Under the pieces are notes generated by a model. That model made no database searches and was not told the origin of the DNA. It saw nothing but the letters and a program-made list of their open reading frames with translations. A stretch of 64,000 nucleotides of DNA. Origin: Dirofilaria immitis (Eukaryota > Nematoda > Chromadorea > Rhabditida > Onchocercidae). Location of the stretch: contig JAKNDB010000098.1 of NCBI GenBank assembly GCA_024305405.1, positions 496,001 through 560,000 of the forward strand. The letters run 5' to 3'. Shown here one piece after another: positions 1 through 10,547 of the stretch (within the stretch, counting starts at the first letter, position 1; the number at the start of each line of letters is the position of its first letter). Made by a program: the position numbers and the translations under genes.

Positions 1-1866
1 CAACTTTGATCCCAATTTTTGCTCGGGTATTAAGAAATGCCTTTGATGTCTTGTTTCCAGAGGCAAAATTTATTTCTTGTTAGTTGAATTTTCCAAGATT
101 CAATCGATTCCGCTAAATCATTGAATATGAAAGAGAAAGATAACTGCGATCTGATGTCGCCTATCTCCTTTAACCATAATAAAGATCGAAGGTTCTTTCT
201 GCCTTACAATGATAACACCTCAAACTTGGGTAATTAACTTTATTACGAAAAATTGGATAATACACCAACGACGCAGTACCAATAATACAAATTCAGTGAT
301 ACTAATAAGACAATTTTAAAGATGATACCATAACACAAAGTAAAAGAGAGATCAAATTATGTCCGATATGGTCCATCCAATCGATCTTGTTGAATCACAT
401 ATTTTAAAATGCTTTGGTGCTCAGGATCCTTTTTTTCATCATAGTGGAGAATCTTGCTGCAGTTCTGCAACATAGGAAATGGCGCCTTTGTTTGGGAAAT
501 GAAGCTTTTTTAGAACTTACAGACACTATAAGCGGACAATTTTAGCTTACATTTTACATTTCGCAGTAAATCCGCACATGTGTTATATACTTAGCAAAAT
601 TAAATTCAGAACAACGGAATTACTAATTCTATGGTTCTTGTAATTTCAACGATAACCGATATCGAATAGTTATTGGGAATAAATTTATTGGCAAGGCGGC
701 AATTTTCTTTTCTTAAAAATAGAAAGTGAGAATCCTCTTCTTTATTTGTTGTTAATTGGAGGTCGTTAACTATGATATTATGACTTCGCTAGGTTAACAA
801 TAAGTTTTATTTGAATTTACATAATATTATAAACACAATATTGTGCTTATACAATGTTTGAGTCAAATGTATAGTAGAAAGGAATATCAAAGAATACGAA
901 CACAGCGAAATCAAGGAGTGCGAACAAATGTCTTAATGCTTACTGCGATAAGTATCTTCCTTTGCGACTGTCGTTCTCCTTTCGTTTCATTACTGGTGTT
1001 GCTCGTGCCTTTGAAGCTGCCGACGAATTGTCCTCAAAATTATTGCTCCTGTCGAATTACGTCGAACTGCTGCCATTGAATTGTTGAACTGCGTCGGCCT
1101 GTTTTTTCGAACTGAGACTTCGAATTGACTTAAACTGTCATCAAATAACTATTTCTGAGTAACTGTCGGATTTAACTTGAACTGTCGAATTTTTCGAGAA
1201 CATTTTGAGTAATTCAGCTCCGAAATTCTTTTCTTTTATATCCTTCAGCATGTCACCTCCTGATCGATTGACCTTACTTTATTGATCAGTAAATCGAGTG
1301 CTTTGATGGTAAACATCTTCATTCTTTCAACTTGTTGACTTCCTTGTAACTTTGACGCGCTAAACTTTAATGTCTCTTGTATACCATGATTTTTCCTTTG
1401 TTTACAATACTTGCCGCCTCGCACTCTATTAACATTCATATTTGATGGATTTCTCTACGTACAACTAATCTTTCGGCTTTCGCCAGATAATAGTATCAAT
1501 GCCGTTTGCTGGAGTTATTGGATTGACTACGTTAATTTTTACATAAAAGTAAGCTTGTTTACCTTGTCGATTTCTTTTTTCAATTATAGAATTTATTATC
1601 GTCGCCGAACCGATTTTTCTTTGTTTGGACGGCGAATTGTGAGCTATTTTTATATTTGAGCAACAAGCTGTTATGAAAACGCAAACATTTCCTTCTAGTG
1701 CGTTTATTGACGCATGACCTTTTGCTGACAACTAATACACGCGTTATTCTTAAATTTCCATTCGTTGTTTGAGTGTGAGATAGGTCTGGCATTCACTATC
1801 TCACTAGTCATCATTACAAAGGGCGCAGGATCTGTTGAGCTAACTTTGTTGAATTGATTGAGTCGA
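1..1866 (-). mobile_element. BEL/Pao-like retroelement remnant (3' pol part)
   Basis: This stretch is alignable by eye, in the same order, with the larger relic at about 4.9-7.7 kb. Shared blocks include 100-340 with 4940-5120, 830-900 with 6890-6950, 1110-1330 with 7110-7320, and 1470-1490 with 7410-7430. It therefore appears to be the 3' half of another copy of the same minus-strand element, with internal deletions. The short open frames here are not intact proteins. Its own 3' LTR would lie before position 1. The family assignment rests on homology to the 4.9-8.9 kb copy, where integrase motifs can be read. Confidence 0.6.
219..237 (-). repeat. SL1 spliced-leader-like sequence
   Basis: The minus strand matches the last-but-internal part of the 22-nt nematode SL1 leader at 19 consecutive bases, including the ACCCAAGTTTGAG end. 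It lies inside the retroelement remnant. The matching place in the other copy (4998-5018) keeps 18 of 21 bases. The downstream sequence is not that of an SL RNA gene as I know it, so this is a leader-like tract rather than an SL RNA locus. Confidence 0.7.
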
Positions 1867-2381
1867 TGTCACAACAGATTCGAAATAAGGTTTATTCTTT
1901 ATGCAGGACAGGAGACATTTATAAAACTAATAACGCACGAATCAACAATAACAATATTAATGATTTAAAAATGAAATTGAAGAATTGAAGGGGATTGAGT
2001 TAGTTTTGATAATTCGAAACTAACCCGACTATTAAATTAGAGGGTTTCTAAACAGTAACAAATTAGGCGTGTAGAAAGGCTTGTTAGGTTTTTAGCTTAC
2101 ACGATTGGATCTTGGTTGGACGGTTAAGAAAATGAATTGGAATTCTAAGATAGTTAATGAGTATGATAACATGAAAAAATGTAACGTGGGAAAATAAAAC
2201 ATTGCTTCGAGATAGGAAACATGGGAAAATGTAACGTGGGAAATTACAATTATTCTGACAAATATGTAGATTAATGCTATAAATAGCAACTAATGAATCA
2301 TCATAATATTTTGTAATTATTTTTATGTTAAATTTTATTTTATTATTTATTTGGAGTTTCGCGATATTGAAATTCGCGACA
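1867..2381 (-). repeat. LTR-like segment (copy B)
   Basis: On the minus strand it begins TGTCGCGAATTTC and ends TTGTGACA, the TG...CA form of retroviral-type LTRs. Its start shares the block CGCGAAACTCCAA with copy A at 4332-4751. It sits between two blocks of element-internal sequence and could serve as the 3' LTR of the unit above it and the 5' LTR of the unit below it. The bounds are set by the terminal bases and by the shared start, not by an alignment. Confidence 0.5.
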
Positions 2382-4331
2382 GGATCTCTTTTGATTTTTA
2401 TCTTGGGTGATTTCCTTTTGAGTATTTAGTTCAAGTCTCTTTTAATTTCTTGTAACTAAGGCAGAAGTTTTTTCCTTAGCTGACAATGGCAATTGTGGCA
2501 GGCTTATTGTTGAATGATAAGTGGTTGATAACGGCTGGTTTAATAGTATCAAATGGCTTAAATGTTGCATCGTTATTCCGAAGTCATCAAGACAAATATT
2601 TAAATTAACTATGATTTCTTTTCCGGATTTATTAAATGTATGATACTTTTTATCGTCGATCATTTCCGCTTATTTTTCTTTTTCTTCGGTGTTTTCTTTT
2701 TCGTCGACTAAGTTCCAGCCAGTTTTGAATGATCCATTTTAGTATACCAATAGGAAACCGGAAGCAAGTTTCTATCAGTATTCTGACTGCACAATTCAAA
2801 TCACTGCTTTTTAATTATTGATTTGTGTGTGTAATATGCAGTACATGGCATTCCTTGAATTCTTATTTTCTCACGTTCAAATCCCATATATACGATTATA
2901 GATAAAGGAGGTGATAGCGTCTGTGCTTCATCCACGACGACTGTACTCCTTGTTTTGTTTTACCCTCGTCTTCCTGCTTTTTACATATCTTCCTCATATT
3001 GTAATTCCGTCTCTACATCCGCATACACACTCGTTCCTCCAGGAGACATTGGTTAGCATTTTAATGACCTTCGCAATCGATCCGCCGACATCTTCCTTCT
3101 TCGTGGCTTTAATTATCTTCTTTTTACGCTATACGTATTTTTTGTGCTACTCTAACATCAGTTCTATGTCGGTCCCGTACTTATATTTCATTGTCCCAAA
3201 TCATCAAATCGATCACCAATAACTTTCGTTACTGTTAACTTTTTGATTAGACTGAACTGAGCTTTGAATTTGGTGGAAATTATTTGGTGGAGAAGGGTTC
3301 TTTGTGGACGAATTCGGGATTTGTAAGGTTGTAGCACAAGAAGAATATAATAATAATTTATTTTAAAGAGAACGGGAACGGTGACTTTGGTAAAACTGTA
3401 GAAAACTGTGTAAACTGCGGAAAAAAGCCCCACGACTACAAAGTCATGGTCTTTTATAGAAAGGATTTTATAAGGAGGAGATTCACCAGAATGGACATAT
3501 TTGTCAGGAAACCGAGAGGAAAAAAATATATTTTTGTAACAAATAATTAATTCATTAACGATTTCCTGTCCTCACACTAATTCATTAACGATTCCTGTTT
3601 CTCACACTAATCCGTCAACGATTTCCTGTTTTTGCACTAATCAAAATATTTATGTAAATTTTCTTATTCATCATTCACCCAAATTCCTTTCCCACATTTG
3701 TTCCAATCCAAATATCTGTTTTATCTATTTACAAATCTTACCAATCCAAATTTTTTCTCTCATCACGCCCCTTTTTATCACCCTATATAAACACAACCAC
3801 AGCAACAGATTTCAAGCTTGTTTTGTTTTTCATTTTCCTTGGCTCCAGTTTGCGACTTGTCTTCCCTTCCCTCCCTTTTTTCCTAGTAAAATTTTCGTTA
3901 CTTGTTGATTGTCCCCGCAACAAAAATCTTCCAGAACAATATTTACACTTGAAGAAAGTAGATAAAATTGAAGATAAAAATTTTCATGAGAAGAAATGGT
4001 TTTACTCATAAAAACTGTAAGATAAACCATTTGATAAAATGGTTGGATTAAATTATTTAGACATAAGACAATTTTTATGGAATGATAACATCCGCTGAAA
4101 ACGGCGCCATGAGAATGGTTTACATTTTATAAGCAATGATTCATAGAAAAATAAAGATTTAGAAATATTTATAATTAAAAATTAGTTTCGAGAAAATCCT
4201 CGACAGCTACACCAACTCGAGGCATTTGATTTTCTCTTTAATAATTCGTTTCTTAATCTCGTACTGACATCGCAATTCTTCCCTGGTTGTCGCGTCTTTA
4301 TTGGGTGTGAGCTGACGTCGAGGGGACCAAA
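2382..4331 (-). mobile_element. Internal region of a short, degraded LTR element
   Basis: This is the stretch between the two LTR-like segments. Next to LTR copy A the minus strand reads TTTGGTCCCCTCGACG at 4316-4331, where a primer binding site is expected, followed by a short frame (4207-4325) rich in Lys, Arg and Glu that could be the start of gag. No protease, reverse transcriptase or integrase motif was found. The stretch also holds the 31-bp tandem repeat at 3547-3643. At about 1.95 kb it is too short for a complete BEL element. Confidence 0.4.
3547..3643. repeat. 31-bp minisatellite, about three copies
   Basis: Three tandem units share the core TTAACGATTTCCTG and a CACTAAT end, at about 3547, 3578 and 3608. 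The second unit is one base shorter in the T run and the third carries substitutions (CCGTCAACG). It lies in the internal region of the degraded retroelement. Confidence 0.85.
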
Positions 4332-4751
4332 TGTCACCAGTGTTGGGTATTGAGTAGGGTGTAGTGGAGCTGTATTGAGAGCACACCATGAAGCCGAAAC
4401 GTTTATTACTGATTGTACTTAAGTGATAACAATGATGTTGATGATGATCACTCGTGGTTTATATCTTCCCAGAAGTGGGAATGGTTAATTCTAGCACCGG
4501 AAACATACCGGATATGGAGGAAACATTACAGTAAGATTAAAAGGGGAGATTAGCGTGGGAAAATAAGCGTTTAAACAAAAGGATGTAGATTGGTTCGATA
4601 ACAACAAAAACGTGTGAAAAACAATTTTAAGGAATGTGGATATGACTGGGATGATTCATAGTTTCATGAGCATTAATTTATAGTGAGTAATCTATTTGCT
4701 TATTCGTTTAGTAATTGTATGTTGGAGTTTCGCGAATCAGCGTTCGCAACA
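4332..4751 (-). repeat. LTR-like segment (copy A)
   Basis: On the minus strand it runs from TGTTGCGAACGC to CACTGGTGACA, and the sequence TTTGGTCCCCTCGACG follows directly, as a primer binding site would. The start resembles copy B. Because pol-derived sequence ends just above it (4752-8900) and leader sequence starts just below it, the same LTR can be read as 3' LTR of one unit and 5' LTR of the next, which fits a tandem array made by LTR-LTR recombination. Confidence 0.55.
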
Positions 4752-7700
4752 CTGGTAGGCTTCGATCTCGTGATGATGCAACGAATTCTTTTTCGATGAT
4801 CGAGAAGCTTTACGATCTTGTTTTGGATTGGCTGGGTTGATTTAATTGGAAGATTGATTACTTCACCTCGGGCAGCAAAATTTGTCGCGAAAAATTTATC
4901 TTGTAACGTTGAGGAATTGGAAGCTTGATTGAGATTTGCAGTTGCTCTCGATCTTCTTTAAATCTTCTTTAACCGTGACAAAGATTGAGGGTTCTTTCTC
5001 AAATTATGGTAATTAAACTGTTATTACGATAAATTTGATGATACATCAATGGACGTAGCAGCGATCACAATATCAATAATACAAATTCAATGATATCAAT
5101 AAAACGATACCATAACAAAAAGAAAAAGGAGACCAAATAATGCCCGATTTGTCCATCCAACTGATCTCGTTGAAGCGCATCTTTTAAAATGGCTTTGGCG
5201 CTCAGGACCCTCTTTTCATCATACTGGAGAATCTTGGTGTAGTTCTGCAACTCTAAGAAATAGCGCCTTTGTTACATATGAAATTCATAGCCATAATGGA
5301 GGATAATTAGCTTGCATTTTACATTATACAGTAAATATGCAAGTATAACATATCTCAGCAATCATAACAAAGGAATTACTAATTCTCTGATTGTTTTCAT
5401 TTCAGCGACACACCCGAGCGAGCGATTGTCTGGACCTTATTCTCTATCGGAGGCCTTCAAAGGATAGAGATGCTGTACTGCTCTCACTAATTCATTTCCA
5501 TTATCTTTTCCTACAACCGTTGATCGAATATACTATCCTTGTTCCTTATAAATCAATTTCTTGAACCTCGTCCTCTGTCGCAGACCCTGAAAGTATAGAG
5601 ATGTCCTATCACTGACTCATTTTCACTAGCTATCCTTACAATCGTTGCACCTTACACATACCACCCTTCCTCCTTATGAGTTTATCGGCTCTTCCCATTC
5701 TCCATGTATTTCTGGGTCTCCTTTCAGCAACATCAGCTGATCACTTTCTAGATGCGAGGCCCTCGGTTTTTACATTGACCTCATTATTTTAGTTCTGCTA
5801 GATATTCTCGCTATATTTTCCATAAACGATCAAGTCTCTTGCATGTAGTCATATATTAATTTGTCAAGTCTTTTGTATGTAGATTCTTAATCCCATATCA
5901 TCTCTGCAGTAAGCCTTTCCTTCCGTTAACTGTCTTCTTCGAACTGAGCCTGGATTCAAAAATCCTCAGATCCTTACACTAGATCTATCTCTTCAATATC
6001 TAGCAAAGATATTGAATCGCTTCCTGTTTCTGGACTAAAATTATTAATTCTCCATTGTTAAGAACTTTTACCTATGGCTTTTCCTAAAAATTTTGAATTA
6101 TTCTGACCATTCTTTCATAAATACCGCTCCGCCAAGGTAGGCCTAGTGTAATAAATTCCCACTACTTCATCGTTTCGCTTTCTGCTATATACAATTCTGC
6201 CAGCACTTTAGAGGCTGCTATAAGATTTTGGCATTGTCAGAATTTAATGTTTCGGTCGTCTCTTGGCTTAGAAATCTTCGGAATGCTCGTACGAATTAAT
6301 GTAGTTTTCATTACTTCAATATGCACTGCTCAAATGGCTAAACACGTAAATAGAACCATCTATCGTTTAATATTGGCATGATTCTCCTTTATTATAGTTG
6401 GCCCATATAGGTCTACTCCAACTCTTTTCAAACGGTCGCATTGCCATAACTCTAGTAGTTGGTTAAGGAGAAAAGTCTGGTCGTTAAAATGGCGTAGCTA
6501 CTCATATAGCATAACGTTTAAAAAATTTTCCTAGTATGATGTGATCGCTCACGGATCCAGTACTCATCTTACTTCAATATAATGTACGCTCGTATGAAAT
6601 GATTTTTCTTGGTAATGCTTCACAATCAATTCTGCTACCTTTCCTTTACCGATGAAATATGGAAAATCTTCATTTTGAGGCATTGTCCTTCTAAGTTTTC
6701 CAGCGCATCCCCAGATTCCATTTCGATCCTTTCTTAAAACCCCATTGTTCGATTTCCTTTGCGTTATGTTTAATTGTATCATCTTGACTACCATTTGTGT
6801 TATTGGGAATTTTAAACGGAGGAGAAGGTCTTTCCAAAATTTAATTTCTTCCGAACATAAGGAGAGAATTTTCTTCTATGTTGGCTTACACGATATTATA
6901 AACACAATATCGTGCAAAGGTTGAATCGAATGAGCAATACAAAAGAATACCAAGCAGGAACACAGAAAAATTCAATGAATATGAACAATATTGTAACTCT
7001 TACTGATAGGTCGAATTTTTTCATCAGGTTTGCAATTTTTCTTTCGTAAAGCCACTTCTGCTTCTCCTGCCCTTATATTCTGGCTCCCATTGCCGTCGAA
7101 ATGTCTTGTTGCTCCTATCTGACCGTCGAGTTAAACTTGAGTTGTCTTCGAGTAACTGATCCTGATTGACCGTCGAATCGTAGTTGTCGAATTCTTCCTC
7201 AACTTGGGTAATCGACCGCATCCGCTCCTTATATATTCTTCCGCTTATCGACCTTAGAGGGATTGATCTCATGCTGTTGATCGGTAAGTAATCGTGTAGT
7301 TTGATTGAGAACATCTTTATATCTTTTCCCTTTATCTTACTGATCTCGATTTTGGCGAGCTATTTACAGCAACATCTTTTTTAACATTTTTATCTTTCTA
7401 CAATTATTTATATGTTTCGGCTTTCGCCTACATACGTTGCCTTATCATATTCCTTCGAAAATTCTTTCTTGAGAATTCTTTCAAATTCTTTATCCTTTGA
7501 CATGTTCATGAGGAATCGTAAGAGATACAATATTGTCCCTATTAACTTAAGCAAGGATTGGAATCCACGCATCAATGCTGTAACTTTCTCTGATTTTATC
7601 ATTCTTCCATTGATCTTATATCCATTACATATATTCATGATGCTTTCTTCCATGTGTTTATCCTCACGAAATTTTTTCACACCATGATGGATCATTTTAT

Positions 7701-8900
7701 TATAACCAATTGTCTTTCAGTTTCTCTGGGAAAAGTCTTCGTGAAGGCTGTTCTGCCGGATTATTGTTTGATCTTACGTGATGGAGTCCAATTTCTTTTC
7801 ATCTTCTTATCCCGTCAATTCTGCTTGAGATATATCAGAATCCTACCGGCGGTTTTCTTAGCTATTGCAGGACATAAGCGCTATCCATCCATAAGTGTAC
7901 CTTTTCTACACCAATTTCTTGTTTAATGAATTCCAGTGCTTTTACTCCATTTGTAACGGATATGTCTTTCCGTATATCAGCTGCAGCTTGCATGGCATGC
8001 TACCGCTTCTGCGTGCATATACTGCTAGTCCTAGAGCTCTTTCAGATGTATCCACAAACACATGTATCTCGGAGCATTCTAGCGATGTCCGTCGATACAA
8101 TGTTATCCTGTTGGTTAAATGCCTTTTCTAGCCTCAGACGACACCTCATTTCTTCAGGTCCTGGTTTCTGATCCTAGGATATATTTTTCTTCCATAAATC
8201 TTGAACCAGTAGTTTCCATGATAGTACGATTGGACACAATAGTTCTAAGTAGCACAAAACTATAACTCTGGTATTAGATCTGAAGTCCTCCTTCTAGAAT
8301 CTTCCAATTCCATGTAAATTCATCTTTATTATTCCATTCGATGCCTAATAATATTCTTGCCTTCCTTGTCAGTTCTTGCTTATGGTCCACACTAATTCCA
8401 TGATTTATATGGAATTCTCTCAACTGCCTCTTGACTTTCTTAAAGAATTGTTTTGCTTCCCCTTCCTTTTCCATTTTCTGAGGTTAGTACAAACCTAACA
8501 GACACAGAGAGATTGTTTGTAATTTCCATCTCTTCATAGTGAGCGATTTTCGAGAGTCTTTATGGGCTTCTTCATGCTGACTTAATTCCAAAAAAATTTC
8601 AATTATTTCTAATTTTTACGTTTGTTCAATCTGATCCAGTTAATTTGTGATTCCTTCTTTGTTATGTTAATGAACGTTTTAACCTCATAAGCTTTGTTAT
8701 TTTCTTTTCTTATATCATTATCTTGAATCATTTTTCGCTTACCGCCTGTGACTACTTTTATCTCTGTTTCTTCAACTATTGCTCTTGGAGTGCGCCCTAA
8801 ATTTAATTCTATAGCTACAACATCAATGAACCTCAGATAATTTCCTACGATTAAAGGAAAATTCAAGCTACCGATCGTATTATCGATATTCCTCAATTAA
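4752..8900 (-). mobile_element. BEL/Pao retrotransposon pol relic (RNase H and integrase)
   Basis: Reading the minus strand from high to low coordinates, broken frames give an RNase H-like stretch near 8120-7960 (HVFVDTSERALGLAVYAR), a linker, an integrase zinc-binding region at 6794-6564 (GVLRKDRNGIWGCAGKL), and an integrase core with VGVDLYGP near 6420-6400, AVHIEV near 6320, a SDNA-like block near 6235, and WRSGIYERMV near 6130-6105. These supply the D, D and E positions of a retroviral-type integrase in the order and spacing of BEL/Pao elements. Several stops and frame changes break the frame and no reverse-transcriptase YxDD block was seen, so the copy is dead and 5'-truncated near 8.9 kb. 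It ends at LTR copy A. Confidence 0.8.
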
Positions 8901-10520
8901 TTTGTGTATCGTAGTTAGACGAATAAAATCCGTCATAATAAAACGTTGTTACGCAACAAATCTCTATCCAAATTTCCAATTCCTTAACGTTACGAACAAA
9001 CTTTTAATAAAATTATATGATTGCAGTGATTAGTTCGACAGCAAAATTATGTTAAAGATTTGACCTTTTTATGCTTCGTTTTTACTTATTATCTTTGATC
9101 ACTATGAGAAGTGCAGGCTTTCTTGTTTTTTACTTCACTTTATTTTTTATTCATATAAGTAAATATCGTTGCCAAGATCACTATCAAGAAGTTCCGCACA
9201 ACTTTAATTTCAGTCAGAGAAGCCAAAAATTAAAGACACTGGAAGCATTTAAAGCTATATTAGTTTTGCGTTATTCACAGCATTAACATGTGTTTCGGTT
9301 AGAACTTTGAAGCAGTAATGATATTTCGTCGTGTTTTCGGATAATGCATATTAATCAGTATGATTTGAAGATCGATGATTATTGATCTCACACAAATTCG
9401 TTAAAATTGATCTGGTATCAGAATACGTTGGTACTACTACTACATATGCAGTCCTGTCAACAAGCAAACTGCATGACTATTTCAGAAAAATAGAAAAGTT
9501 CAGAATAAGTATTGGATGAAACATGCCACTGATAATCTTGAAAACTGCAGAAATGAACCAAATTAAAGAGCAGAATTTAGCAGAAAAAAATTCCTTTTGT
9601 TCCGTGACAGTAGTTCTCTTGTTGTTTTAAATTCCATCGGAATTAAGTGCAAAACAGAGGTGTAACAATCATTCTAATTTATGATCAGCGGTCAATTTTG
9701 ATCTATGAAGATCTTGATGGACTATTCTATTGTTGATAAACCATTATATGTTTGGTACTTCTATTACATCCACCTTAAATGAATATTAAATCGATTGCGA
9801 TGACTGGAGTTATAATCAGTATTATTCAAAAATGATCATCAGATCAGTGATTATTTCACTTCTTTTAAATTCAATTATACTTTTTATCTTTCGAAATCAT
9901 GACACGATCTCAGTTCGGTCTCCTTCAACGGTATGTCAGTCTAAGATTTTCGTCCTCTTTCGTTTTCAGAAGTGACCTTAAGTCAAATTTTGTTAAATTT
10001 CAACTTGTCAAATTATATTCCATTACTTAAAGTGAAATTGTATGGGACGGCTATTTCTTATTTCATTGCATGTTTGTTGGTAAACCGTCAACTTATTCAT
10101 CGCGTTGTTCTTTCACATCATCTAATGTATTTATGATTGAATTTTGATTTTTATGGACTTGATCCTTGAAATAGTGTTTAATTCATTCCGTAGTGTTAAT
10201 TCTGTTTATTAAAAATGTCCTACTTGGAGCACACAGCACATATTAAATTCTGCCCTTCATTCAAATAATCAAGATGTCATACTCGTTGAAAGTTTGATAA
10301 TAGATTGAAGACTTTTTCATTCAAATTTATCACAGAATATTAATTTATTAAGTCATGTTATTTGGACCCTTTTTGTTGTAACTTGTACAAATGCACTCTT
10401 TTAATGAAATATCAGGAATTTTAGATTCGAAAATTCTCATACGCTTGTTCTCTTAGCATATGCTCAGTTTCCCGCAAAATTTTGCTTTCTCCGTTATTAA
10501 TTGATTTACTCCATTTCTTT
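8901..10520. other. Intergenic, little content
   Basis: AT-rich sequence between the retroelement relic and the aminoacylase gene. I see no RNA gene, repeat or conserved coding block apart from one short open frame at 9104-9286, listed separately. A TTTCTTTTCAG acceptor ends at 10524, at the border with the next gene. Confidence 0.6.
9104..9286 (+). CDS. Possible small secreted protein (60 aa), unverified
   Basis: Starting at the second ATG of a 71-codon frame gives a 60-residue protein that begins MRSAGFLVFYFTLFFIHIS, which looks like a signal peptide, with a likely cleavage after the KYRC region and a polar 35-residue remainder. No family is recognised, there is only one Cys, and no KR/RR-flanked neuropeptide pattern is visible. 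Random frames of this length are common in this DNA, so the only support is the signal-peptide-like start. It could equally be chance. Confidence 0.15.
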   Translation: MRSAGFLVFYFTLFFIHISKYRCQDHYQEVPHNFNFSQRSQKLKTLEAFKAILVLRYSQH

Positions 10521-10547
10521 TCAGGTATTATTTTTATAATTTTCAAA

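Noticed and set aside
219..340. SL RNA gene at the SL1-like tract
   Set aside because: The sequence after the leader match does not continue as an SL RNA, and no Sm-site-like or 5S rRNA context is present.
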